A stretch of 64,000 bases of DNA, taken from positions 1,612,001 to 1,676,000 of the forward strand of contig JAXLUI010000002.1 of the NCBI GenBank assembly GCA_046329585.1, in the 5' to 3' direction. Below are positions 54,501 to 62,081 of this stretch, piece by piece (the stretch's first letter is position 1; each line of letters begins with the position of its first letter). The translations under genes and the position numbers were made by a program. The notes below the pieces were generated by a model. It did no database searches. It saw only the letters and a list, made by a program, of their open reading frames with translations, and had not been told where the DNA came from. The stretch comes from DLKC01 sp002478885. Its GTDB lineage: Bacteria > Bacteroidota > Bacteroidia > Chitinophagales > Chitinophagaceae.

Positions 54501-54997
54501 TACTTGACGTTTCCAAGATCAAATCTGGCGGACTTCATTTCGACAAAACATCTTTCGACCTTAAAAAACTGGTGCACGAAGTGGCGGAAGAAATGAACCT
54601 GATAAATCCGAGACATAAAATAATTGTTTCAATTGAAAGCAGTGCAACGGTAAACGCAGACCGCGACCGCATTGGCCAGGTGCTGATTAACTTTCTTACC
54701 AATGCGGTTAAGTATGCGCCCGGTTCAGACACTATACTCATCAAAAGCTTTATTGAAAACAACTACGTCGTGGTCTCCGTCGAAGACTTCGGTATCGGTA
54801 TCAACAAAAAAGACCTGGCAAGAATATTCGAACGTTTTTATCGTGTCGAAGGCAAAAATGAGAATACGTTTCCAGGCTTCGGCATTGGCCTTTTCATTGC
54901 TGCTGAGATTATCCAGCGACATAACGGTAAAATAGCCGTAAAGAGTGAACCTGGGAAAGGATCAACATTTTCTTTTATGCTCCCCATTGATTTATGA
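51533..54997 (+). CDS. Multi-PAS sensor histidine kinase (seven PAS domains)
   Basis: A 1154-residue cytoplasmic kinase beginning with GTG. There is no transmembrane segment. Seven PAS-type domains can be distinguished (about 20-160, 165-285, 290-410, 420-540, 550-670, 680-800, 805-925), most ending in a PAC motif such as GSFTNFSEQ and GTVGDITEEK. A HisKA domain follows with SMASHELKTPVTSIKGYVQ (about 938), then the HATPase with INFLTNAVKYAPGS, VEDFGIGINK and GFGIGLFI. It is followed by a response regulator gene 13 bp after its stop codon, which is the likely partner. Confidence 0.93.
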   Translation: MNTNYHFLSGGGEMGTLIRAKDWGSTALGDPSTWPQSLRTMVSVMLDNPFGMYIAWGTEYIQLYNDGYRPILGSTKHPGALGISTRETFTEIWHIIGPMFNDVMQGKAVGFPDFMLPLNRNGFTEECYFDFSYSPIRKENGEVGGVLVTVTETTNKKRAEDALIQSKEELEFAIEAAKLGTWDYNLSSRKLTANNRLKAWFGLPPEAEIKLDYTLDLISEKDRQKVINTMRAALDQDAGGQYEVDCSITQPGTQKEMILHAKGKAWFNEDKIAYRFTGTLEDVTEQVKTRRKIEETDKRFRTTVQQAPVGITILRGPQYLVEMANDAYLRLVDRREADIVGMPLFDALPEVKETVQGLLKDVISTGIPFHGTEYPVPVKRYGKSEMSYFDFLYHPLREENGDISGIIVTVTDVTGKVEARITAESKEKEFRQLADCLPELVWTTDNKGNQTFASQRWKEFTGLDPYDQNTFEKMLHPDDLQNITTHWAACLASGDIYKTQVRLKNKNGAYQWFYVHGEPVKNERGEIEKWIGSFTNFSEQKKAEQELLEALVRIEESESRFRIVANTVPVLIWMATPDKLRYFFNKAWLVYTGHNVDQEMGNGWVAGVHPDDMAKYMEIHDNAFEQQKEYQLEYRLKRHDGKYRWISARGVPRFNAKGIFEGFIGACMDIHEQIVYQQKLKENEEKLNIIIEASELGNWELNLRTAHVIYSDRYLEILGYNKGAVLTHQEILTRLHPDDLRTRELAFKTSFETGQLQYESRILWPDGSLHWIEGKGKVFFDEQGKPAKMIGTVGDITEEKNYQQRLIEREEKFRLLANSMPQHIWTATTDGHLNYYNQSVFDYSGLTPEQMNKEGWLQIVHPDDRDANIAAWTRSVTTGEDFLFEHRFRRYDGEYRWQLSRAIPQKDAVGNIQMWVGSSTDIQDIKEQEQQKDYFISMASHELKTPVTSIKGYVQILLSVYSKTEDTILLNSLNSIERQIAILTKLITELLDVSKIKSGGLHFDKTSFDLKKLVHEVAEEMNLINPRHKIIVSIESSATVNADRDRIGQVLINFLTNAVKYAPGSDTILIKSFIENNYVVVSVEDFGIGINKKDLARIFERFYRVEGKNENTFPGFGIGLFIAAEIIQRHNGKIAVKSEPGKGSTFSFMLPIDL

Positions 54998-55010
54998 TGA
55001 CCTTTGTGTT

Positions 55011-55391
55011 ATGGCAAACAGAAAAAGACATATCCTGATTATTGACGACAATGAAGATATTGTGAACATGATGAGGCTGATGCTGCAAATGAAAAATTAT
55101 GACGTTTCTGCACAAATGAGCGTTACCGGTCTGGAAGAAACACTTAACAAAACGTGGCCTGATCTTATTATCATGGATATGCTGCTTTCCGGCGCCGACG
55201 GTCGCGTCGTTTGCCGTTTCTTAAAAGACAGCGACCATTACAACCACATACCGGTGCTCATGATCTCAGCCCATCCGAGCGCAAAAAAAGAATGCATAGA
55301 CGCCGGCGCCGACGCCTTTCTTGAAAAGCCCTTCGACATGCAGGAGTTCTTCAATGCAGTCGGCAACACACTCCCTTTAAAACAGGATTAA
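55011..55391 (+). CDS. Single-domain response regulator
   Basis: A 126-residue receiver domain when started at MANRKRHILIIDDNED (a GTG 22 codons earlier is in frame but overlaps the kinase). Conserved residues are IDDNED, the phospho-acceptor Asp in LIIMDMLLSGADG, LMISAHPS and the lysine in FLEKPFDM. No output domain, so it probably acts through protein interactions or a phosphorelay. It follows the PAS kinase by 13 bp. Confidence 0.92.
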   Translation: MANRKRHILIIDDNEDIVNMMRLMLQMKNYDVSAQMSVTGLEETLNKTWPDLIIMDMLLSGADGRVVCRFLKDSDHYNHIPVLMISAHPSAKKECIDAGADAFLEKPFDMQEFFNAVGNTLPLKQD

Positions 55392-55472
55392 AAAATCGCG
55401 ATAAAAATATAGCACCGGCCCTAATATTGACGTCAGACCGCAGCGCTTTGCCTTGTTGCCTGCTGGTTCGGC

Positions 55473-55530
55473 AGCACAAGAGCGCGACGCAACAAAAGCC
55501 GCACAGCGATAAAATGCCCGGACCAAAAGT
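55473..55530 (-). repeat. Dispersed repeat, single arm (orientation B, one core mismatch)
   Basis: GCACAAGAGCGCGACGCAAC (55474-55493), then AAAAGCCGCACAGCGATAAA and an outer GCCCGG. One position of the core differs from consensus (GCGCGACGC). Confidence 0.75.
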
Positions 55531-55595
55531 TTTCCTGCTTTTTCTTTTGGAAATTATTTCCTGCGTTTGCTACATTTAGCTATGCAATAAAGCAT

Positions 55596-56117
55596 ATGAT
55601 TGAATTTACTACTTCTATCTTAAAGTTTGGGCAGCAAGGAGAAAAAACAGGCTGGACCTATATTGTAATACAGGCAGATCTCGCGCAGCAATTAATGCCG
55701 GGCAATAAAAAATCGTTTCGCGTTAAAGGCAAGCTCGACGATTATAAAATCGAAGGTATCGCCCTGATACCAATGGGAGGAGGCGATTTTATAATGGCAC
55801 TGAATGCTGACATGCGCAGGGCACTAAAGAAAAAACAGGGGGCAATGATTACTGCCAGACTGGAGGTGGATACAAAGCCGCTTAAAATTTCTGTTGATTT
55901 TATGACTTGCCTCAACGATGAACCCAAAGCCCGGGATTTTTTTAAAACACTGGCCAAAAGCCACCAGAATTATTTCAGCAAATGGATTGAAAGCGCAAAA
56001 ACAGAAGGAACCAAAACAAAACGGATTGCCCTTGCGGTAAACGCTTTGTCGAAACAGTGGGATTACGGCACAATGATACGGGAAGACAAAAAGAACCGTA
56101 ACCTGCTAACGGGTTAA
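55596..56117 (+). CDS. YdeI/OmpD-associated-like protein (DUF1905)
   Basis: A 173-residue cytoplasmic protein. The N-terminal part (about 1-95) resembles DUF1905 (WTYIVIQADLAQQLMPG, KSFRVKGKLDDYKIEGIALIPMGGGDF shown only to GIALIPMGGG), and the C-terminal helices (AKSHQNYFSKWIESAKTEGTKTKRIA, shown as FSKWIESAKTEGTK) are the YdeI/OmdA type (bacteriocin-protection family). The function is unknown. Confidence 0.78.
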   Translation: MIEFTTSILKFGQQGEKTGWTYIVIQADLAQQLMPGNKKSFRVKGKLDDYKIEGIALIPMGGGDFIMALNADMRRALKKKQGAMITARLEVDTKPLKISVDFMTCLNDEPKARDFFKTLAKSHQNYFSKWIESAKTEGTKTKRIALAVNALSKQWDYGTMIREDKKNRNLLTG

Positions 56118-56188
56118 AGTTGCCACAAAAATTCTTCAAATCTTTTTCTAAAAAATCATCGTATTCTTTCTAAATCAAAACCGCTCAC

Positions 56189-56668
56189 ATGTTACACAAA
56201 GTAAGAATGACCGCAAAAATGGATGGTCCTTTTGTCATCTTCCTCATTGGAATGCGCATCAACAAATTCTGGAAGTTTGGCAAATGGTGGCCAGTAGCCA
56301 GCGCAATGCCAAAAATGATCAAAGAACTAATGGCCAATAAATCGCAGGGGCTTCTGCACGCCGAAACCTGGTTTGGCAGAACAACCATTATGGTTCAATA
56401 TTGGGAATCATTTGAAAAACTGGAAGCCTATGCGAGAAACAGGAATGCCAGCCATTTGCCCGCCTGGCAGCAATTTAATAAGAACGTTGGAAGCAATGGC
56501 GATGTAGGCATCTGGCACGAAACCTATCTTATTGAAAAAGGCAATTACGAATGCATTTATAACAACATGCCGCGGTTCGGGCTTGGAAAGGTGGGCGAAT
56601 TTGTGGAAGCAAAAGGCAACTATCACAACGCAAAAGACAGATTGGTGGCGTCTAGAGAAGCGATTTGA
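56189..56668 (+). CDS. DUF4188 family protein
   Basis: A 159-residue protein with FVIFLIGMRINKFWKFGKWW near the start and HAETWFGRTTIMVQYWESFE in the middle. The family is widespread and uncharacterised; an alpha-beta barrel related to monooxygenase-type dimers is a plausible fold. The ending (GKVGEFVEAKGNYHNAKDRL) is typical. Confidence 0.8.
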   Translation: MLHKVRMTAKMDGPFVIFLIGMRINKFWKFGKWWPVASAMPKMIKELMANKSQGLLHAETWFGRTTIMVQYWESFEKLEAYARNRNASHLPAWQQFNKNVGSNGDVGIWHETYLIEKGNYECIYNNMPRFGLGKVGEFVEAKGNYHNAKDRLVASREAI

Positions 56669-56846
56669 TCTTGTAAAAGTACTTATACAGTTTCTGTTAT
56701 GTTTGAAATTGCCACGGCATGGCACGTGCTGTTTCACTTGTCCTGTCATTGAATAGCACTTTAGCACGAATTTGTTAGCATGACAAGCGTCATAATAAAA
56801 AGAAGGTTCTTTCCTTAAACTTTACCAGCAAAAGCGAGGGTATTTT

Positions 56847-57254
56847 ATGGAAAAATCGCAACGAATCGCCGCACAAATCTATGGCTACACGGTGTGCGTT
56901 GTAGCCGTCATTACCTTTTTGACTTTTGCAGTAACAACAGTAAATGCATTACTTGACAAAAGTGATCCCATACACGCAGGCTGGTCAAATAATCAATCAC
57001 CAAGCCTCGCCTCGTTTGATAACTATAAAATGGATATTATAAGGTCGATGCCGCAAAATAAAGATGTTAATACTATTACCATACCCGATGATAACAGTTT
57101 GCGTTCGATGTACAATGCTGCAAGAGAAGATAAGATACAAACAGAACTGCATCGCGCCAATCAATCAATCATTATCGGTATACTCATGATCTTGATCACA
57201 GTCGTACTGTTTATAACACACTGGAAGTGGATGAAAAGAATGGCGACAGCTTAG
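56847..57254 (+). CDS. Small membrane protein, two transmembrane segments
   Basis: A 135-residue protein with transmembrane segments at about 13-33 (YTVCVVAVITFLTFAVTTV) and 107-127 (IIIGILMILITVVLFITHW). The loop of about 70 residues is hydrophilic and rich in Asp, Asn and Ser. I do not recognise a family. It has its own terminator. Confidence 0.65.
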   Translation: MEKSQRIAAQIYGYTVCVVAVITFLTFAVTTVNALLDKSDPIHAGWSNNQSPSLASFDNYKMDIIRSMPQNKDVNTITIPDDNSLRSMYNAAREDKIQTELHRANQSIIIGILMILITVVLFITHWKWMKRMATA

Positions 57255-57300
57255 CCCTTCAAAAAAGACTGGGGGAAGATTGCGATTTGCAACAGAGAGA

Positions 57301-57333
57301 AAAAGCGGCTCCAAAACGGAGCCGCTTTTATTT
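57301..57333 (+). terminator. Rho-independent terminator after the small membrane protein
   Basis: The stem AAAAGCGGCTCC / GGAGCCGCTTTT with a loop of about 5 nt is followed by T-rich sequence. It lies 47 bp past the stop codon. Confidence 0.85.
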
Positions 57334-57364
57334 TATGTTTGATCTGCACAGTATTGGTCCTTCA

Positions 57365-57417
57365 GACAAAGTGTGCGACGCAACAGGTGACGCCACAACA
57401 TACTGTAGCCGGGCTCA
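57365..57417 (-). repeat. Dispersed repeat, single arm (orientation B)
   Basis: ACAAAGTGTGCGACGCAACAGG (57366-57386; core GTGCGACGCAAC), then TGACGCCACAACATACTGTA and an outer GCCGGGC. It lies just before the convergent end of the ppc gene. Confidence 0.85.
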
Positions 57418-57426
57418 ATAATTTTT

Positions 57427-60006
57427 TTAAGCAGAATTTCTGCCCGCATTGATGATACCGAATGAACAGCGCATGGCGAGTTTGCCATACGTGTCTTTTA
57501 ACGGCGATACAACCAACTGCTCTTCCATATCACGCACCTTGCTCAGCGCATATTGTTGTATGGTTGCCAGCGGCATTACAATGCGTTCCCGCATAGCAAT
57601 CGAAAGCTGGTCAACCGGGTAGTCAGCCATTAATTCAGTATTGCCGGAGAGTTTTAAAACATAGCGTATGGTGAGCTCATACTCTTCATACATCATGTGC
57701 CATATTTCTGAGAACCGTGGATGTTTGGATAAATATTCGGTAAGCGGAAAATAACATTTTTTCATGGCCATTTCGCAGTTGTCGATGAGCGTTTTAAAGA
57801 ACAGCGATTCTTTGTATAGCTGTTTTATTTCGCTCCATTTGCCTTGTTCTTCCAGCTTTTTTAATGCAGTGCCCACACCATAATAGCCGGTAACATTCTG
57901 TTTTAACTGGCTCCAAGCACCTACATATGGAATGGCGCGCAGATCTTTTAACGATAACTTGGAAGAAGCGCCCCGTTTGGTTGGGCGGCTTCCGATATTT
58001 GTTTCGGAATAAAAACGCAGCGGACTTACCTGCGCCAGGTATTCAACAAAATACGGATGTTCTTTAAGTTGCTTGTAAGTTTCATAGCTTTCATCCGCAA
58101 GTGCCTGCAGCAGCATGCTTTCATTTTGGTTCAGCGTTATATGCTGGGTGGAAAAAATACCATTAGAGATGCCTGCATGCATCAATTGCTCAATATTGAA
58201 CTGTGCCGCGTCAATAGTCCCGAAGTTGGAGCTCACTGTTTGGCCTTGCACGGTAAGTTGAATTTCTTTGTTGGAAATATCTTTACCCATAGAGGCATAA
58301 AATTTATGTGTCTTTCCACCACCGCGTGCAGGAGGGCCGCCGCGACCATCGAAGAACACAACGTCAATACCATATTGGCGGGAGATGCGTGTTAACTCAA
58401 CCTTGGCTTTGTAAATACCCCAGTTTGCCATAAGGTAACCGCCATCTTTTGTGCCGTCTGAAAAACCCAGCATAATGGTTTGCGTTTTGCCTCTTCTCTC
58501 CAGGTGTTTGCCGTAAACACTGTTTTCATAAAGCGCTTTCATTACCTGGGGCGCGGCTTCAAGGTCATCAACAGTTTCAAACAAAGGAACAATATCGACT
58601 GCCAGTTCAGCCGCATTCCAGCCGGCAAGCAGCAACAGCCCATAAACTTCCATCACATTCAACGCACTGGTGCACTGGCTGATGATGTAACGGTTGCAAC
58701 CCGCTTCGCCATTGAGCGATTGTATCGTTTTGATGGCCTTCATGGAAGACAGCGTGTCTTTATGCAATTCTGTGGAAAGCACTGACAGGTCAGCTGTTTC
58801 ATTAACCGATTGCAAAGCTTTTATTTTCTCCGCATCACTGAAGCTATTGTAAGCTGCAGGCAGCCCGATGGCATGCGTCGCCAATGTTTCCAGCACTTTG
58901 CCATGGACCGAACTGTCCTGCCGCACGTCGAGCGACGCGAAATGCATTCCGAAAATCTCTACTTTGCTTATCAGGTTATCGAGCATATGAAGGAATAAAC
59001 CATTGTGCTGTTCTATTAAAATGCGCCTTACCTGTCCGAGTGTATCAAGCATTTCTTTTTGCGAGATATATGTAGGCTCAGCAGGAACGAAGAGATAATT
59101 GTATAGCTTTCTTTCCAGGTCCCCGATCTTGTCTTCCACGCCTTTGAAAGTCAGGCGGCGCTTTATTCTTCTTACATCGAGATAGTAACATTTGATAATA
59201 CCGCCTCTCAATGCCTCTGCAACTTTCAACGTTATGTCGGCTGTTACAAAGGGATTCCCGTCCCTGTCGCCACCCGGCCAGAAACCCAGCCTGATCACAG
59301 GATTCGCGCGCTGAATATGATCAGCATAAGCATTCTTGAGATTGGTAAGTATGCGGCCCGATGCAGGATAAAAAACATTTTCCAAAAACCAAAGCAGGCT
59401 GATGGCCTCATCGTAGGGCGTTGGTTTTTGCTTTTTCAAAAAAGGCGTTTTGCCCAACTGCTGCAGGTACATGTTGATCAATGCGGCATTCTCATCGGCC
59501 AGGGCCTTGGAAAGATCATTGATGATGCCCAACACTTCACCGGGATAAAATTGTGTAGGATGCGCGGTAAGCACCAAACGCACAGCAAAGTCGTTTAATT
59601 TTTCTGAAAGCTCTTCCTGCTTTTGCGTTTGCTGCACCTCGCTTTGTAAATGCTTTAATGTGCCGGCGCCATTCAGGTCATTCACGTGTTTAAAAGCAGC
59701 ATCTTCCAGCGCATCAAAAAGCACCACCTGCCGTTCGGTATATTGAATAAAACGAAAAAGCAGATCTATAAACTCTTGCTCTTTTTTATAAGAAGTGTAT
59801 TGGGCAAGAAAGCTGTCAACGATCGCGATCGGGCTTTGTTTTTTCAAAAACCCTTCTTCGCAATGAAGTAAAAACAACGATAGCAGCACACCGGTTTTTT
59901 CAATGCGGTGAAACGGCAACGAAGTAAATAAACTGTTGTATAACTGGAAACGGATTCCGACAAGATTCCTGAATTGCTGCAATGCACTATTAGAATAGCT
60001 GTCCAT
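57427..60006 (-). CDS. ppc: Phosphoenolpyruvate carboxylase
   Basis: An 859-residue PEP carboxylase, close to the usual bacterial length. It has the catalytic VLTAHPTQ (His about 150), GFWPGGDRDGNPFV, the glycine-rich FFDGRGGPPARGGG (about 560) and FSDGTKDGGYLMANW. The very C-terminus reads INAGRNSA rather than the usual [Q/R]NTG, which is an unusual ending. It carboxylates PEP to oxaloacetate for anaplerosis. Confidence 0.94.
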   Translation of the reverse strand: MDSYSNSALQQFRNLVGIRFQLYNSLFTSLPFHRIEKTGVLLSLFLLHCEEGFLKKQSPIAIVDSFLAQYTSYKKEQEFIDLLFRFIQYTERQVVLFDALEDAAFKHVNDLNGAGTLKHLQSEVQQTQKQEELSEKLNDFAVRLVLTAHPTQFYPGEVLGIINDLSKALADENAALINMYLQQLGKTPFLKKQKPTPYDEAISLLWFLENVFYPASGRILTNLKNAYADHIQRANPVIRLGFWPGGDRDGNPFVTADITLKVAEALRGGIIKCYYLDVRRIKRRLTFKGVEDKIGDLERKLYNYLFVPAEPTYISQKEMLDTLGQVRRILIEQHNGLFLHMLDNLISKVEIFGMHFASLDVRQDSSVHGKVLETLATHAIGLPAAYNSFSDAEKIKALQSVNETADLSVLSTELHKDTLSSMKAIKTIQSLNGEAGCNRYIISQCTSALNVMEVYGLLLLAGWNAAELAVDIVPLFETVDDLEAAPQVMKALYENSVYGKHLERRGKTQTIMLGFSDGTKDGGYLMANWGIYKAKVELTRISRQYGIDVVFFDGRGGPPARGGGKTHKFYASMGKDISNKEIQLTVQGQTVSSNFGTIDAAQFNIEQLMHAGISNGIFSTQHITLNQNESMLLQALADESYETYKQLKEHPYFVEYLAQVSPLRFYSETNIGSRPTKRGASSKLSLKDLRAIPYVGAWSQLKQNVTGYYGVGTALKKLEEQGKWSEIKQLYKESLFFKTLIDNCEMAMKKCYFPLTEYLSKHPRFSEIWHMMYEEYELTIRYVLKLSGNTELMADYPVDQLSIAMRERIVMPLATIQQYALSKVRDMEEQLVVSPLKDTYGKLAMRCSFGIINAGRNSA

Positions 60007-60124
60007 TCTTGTTTTATTTTAAACTGTTTTGCAGGCAATCGTAAGAAGAGGCGTGAAGATAATATAAAAAAGCAATCCTTATAAAATTGAAAACAAAACA
60101 AATTGATTAATGAATGTTAGTATG

Positions 60125-60181
60125 GGCCTGGCTTCAACACGCTGCGCAGCGCCTGTTGCGTCGCACCCTTCAGGGTGCGCA
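60125..60181 (+). repeat. Dispersed repeat, hairpin-forming single arm in a divergent gap
   Basis: CTGTTGCGTCGCACCCTTCA (60153-60172) and GGGTGCGCAAC: this copy folds on itself, GTTGCG and CGCACCC pair with GGGTGCG and CAAC around TTCA. The 326-bp divergent gap between ppc and the DinB-like gene has no other feature apart from AT-rich sequence next to both genes. Confidence 0.8.
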
Positions 60182-60332
60182 ACTTTATTCGGCGACGTGA
60201 ATGCCACCTCCAAAATCAGGAACACATTTTGCCATAGCATACCGGGTCGCAAAAAGCCTTTGCATAACAGGCATATTCAATTGCTTTTTACTAATTTGGC
60301 TTTTACAGAAAATGACGAACCCGTTTTAAATA

Positions 60333-60809
60333 ATGCATATGAACCTGAGCGAACACCTCGCAAAACATCTGAGAGAAGTTTATTTTGGTGGCAACTGGAC
60401 CGACGTGAGTCTTAAAGAACACGTGGCAGACCTTAGCTGGCAGCAGGCAACCACACAGGTACAGTCTTTCAACACCATTGCCAAGCTCGTTTTTCACATG
60501 AACTACTACGTAAGCGCAGCATTAAAGGTGTTCCGGGGTGGGGCACTGGACGCCAGCGATAAGTATAGCTTCGATCTTCCACCAATCCAATCAGAGGCAG
60601 ACTGGCAAAGCTTGCTTGAAAAAACATGGTCAGAGGCACGGTTGCTGGCCGAACTTGTTGAACAAATGCCCGAACAGCAGCTAAAAGAACCTTTTGCCGA
60701 CGGTAAATATGGCAACAATTTCAGGAACATTGAAGGCGTTATTGAACATGTTCATTATCACCTCGGGCAGTTGGTAATGTTGAAGAAGATGATAGTGGCG
60801 GCTGTATAA
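60333..60809 (+). CDS. DinB-like/DUF1572 family protein
   Basis: A 158-residue four-helix bundle of the DinB/YfiT superfamily. It has HLREVYFGGNWTDVSLKEHV, KLVFHMNYYVSAALKVFRG and GVIEHVHYHLGQLVMLKKM. The histidines FHMNYY, HVHYH form the typical metal site of three His. The role is unknown. The start has two possible ATGs (60333 and 60339). Confidence 0.8.
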   Translation: MHMNLSEHLAKHLREVYFGGNWTDVSLKEHVADLSWQQATTQVQSFNTIAKLVFHMNYYVSAALKVFRGGALDASDKYSFDLPPIQSEADWQSLLEKTWSEARLLAELVEQMPEQQLKEPFADGKYGNNFRNIEGVIEHVHYHLGQLVMLKKMIVAAV

Positions 60810-60875
60810 GACACCGGTGTTCTAAAAACCATCGCTGCAGCCACATTGCCTGTTTTTCCTGCTGCGTTATTTGTT

Positions 60876-60930
60876 GCCGTACAAGTGTGCGCCGCAACGA
60901 AGCGAATAGCAGCACTACTGGTTCGGCCCA
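60876..60930 (-). repeat. Dispersed repeat, single arm (orientation B, one core mismatch)
   Basis: GTACAAGTGTGCGCCGCAAC (60879-60898) and GAAGCGAATAGC, outer TTCGGCC. One core base differs (GCGCCGC). The rest of the 273-bp gap shows nothing. Confidence 0.75.
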
Positions 60931-61082
60931 TGAATGTATTTAAATTCATTACTGCCTGTATGGTTGCAGATTATTCCTAAACACTTGATAAAACAAAGAA
61001 GATAGCTTTTATTTGTTACCCGTTTCATTTGCTATGTATTAGATTGCGGGACAGCCTTGCCAACCAACAACAATAATCATAT

Positions 61083-61529
61083 ATGCCCACGTCGTTCAAC
61101 ATTCTCAGAGATATTGATATTACCGTTGAGGTTATTCCGGATGCCGAAAGAATGAATTCTTTTAAATCAACTATCAGGGCAAAAGTGCACTGCCTGAGAG
61201 AACTTTCCGGCACTTCTATTGCCACCATTCACCTGCATGCGTATGCCCATTCTCATAGCCGTGAACATGCGATTATAAGCGCCATTAACGAAATACTTGA
61301 AGGCAATTACCATTTTGAAGAAACCGTGCATCACGACGTGCATTGCGAAGAGCTTGACTATTCGCAGGTTCATTCGCTGGAATCTCACGACATAGGAGAA
61401 TATGCCGACCTCTTTCATAAACATTTCGATCTTTTAAAATTCAGCCTGCCGGGGCAACTGCAGCCCAATGCAGGATCGGCAAAGGAAACGGTAACAGCCG
61501 GCGCCGCAGGCGGTGATAATTCGCGCTGA
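61083..61529 (+). CDS. Histidine-rich small protein, unknown
   Basis: A 148-residue protein with about 16 histidines, including HLHAYAHSHSREHAI (about 52-66) and HHDVHCEELDYSQVHSLESH (about 80-99). The first half has a beta-alpha-beta look (DIDITVEVIP strand, TIRAKVHCL), loosely recalling HPF/RaiA-type folds, but I cannot assign a family. The tail is low-complexity. The His-rich region suggests metal binding. Confidence 0.6.
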   Translation: MPTSFNILRDIDITVEVIPDAERMNSFKSTIRAKVHCLRELSGTSIATIHLHAYAHSHSREHAIISAINEILEGNYHFEETVHHDVHCEELDYSQVHSLESHDIGEYADLFHKHFDLLKFSLPGQLQPNAGSAKETVTAGAAGGDNSR

Positions 61530-61674
61530 TCAACAACTTCTTCAAGGCATCCTGGAAAATTTCAGGTACTTTCGTAAGTGACAGTGCTGCGCTTCATGCC
61601 AAAGTATGTGCTGACTGGCAAAATTGCAGCATCAACGAAAAGCTGCAACACTCCACTATTTTAAATCCCGTATT

Positions 61675-62022
61675 ATGACAATCAAACAGGCCAACATTAC
61701 CATCAACGTGAAAGACATGTATAAGTCTATCGCCTTTTACGAATCGATCGGCCTGGTGGTAAAAGCCCGGTGGGACAATTATTATGCACAGCTTGTTGCC
61801 CCCGGTATTGTGATAGGCATCCATCCCGCAAAAGACAATACTACAAACGCAAATTCGGGAAACATCTCCATTGGGTTTACTGTCGATAATTTTGACGAAG
61901 CAAAATCCTTATTGGAAAATATGCCGGTTCAAACCACTGAAAGACAGGAAGAAGGCGGGCAGTTTCTTCACTTCACCGACCCCGATGGCATTGCCTGCTA
62001 TTTTATAAAACCTAAATGGTAA
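61675..62022 (+). CDS. VOC family (glyoxalase-like) protein
   Basis: A 115-residue single-domain VOC protein when started at MTIKQANITINVKDMYKSI (the frame extends 17 codons upstream through a TTG). It has the usual elements MYKSIAFYESIGL, GNISIGFTVDNFDEAKSLL and LHFTDPDGIACYFIKP. The metal-ligand pattern is incomplete (no early His). The function is unknown. Confidence 0.82.
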   Translation: MTIKQANITINVKDMYKSIAFYESIGLVVKARWDNYYAQLVAPGIVIGIHPAKDNTTNANSGNISIGFTVDNFDEAKSLLENMPVQTTERQEEGGQFLHFTDPDGIACYFIKPKW

Positions 62023-62081
62023 TGCTGCTTTCGCGCAACGTTGCACGGCCTTGTGCTGTCAACCTGCTCAAGCAGCTAAAT

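Noticed and set aside
54945..55010. GTG start of the single-domain regulator inside the kinase gene
   Set aside because: The ATG at 55011 is 13 bp after the kinase stop and leaves the receiver starting in the usual place.
1230..60930. CRISPR array as explanation of the repeats
   Set aside because: Repeats are separated by whole genes, occur in both orientations and have no spacers of regular size; no cas genes are present.
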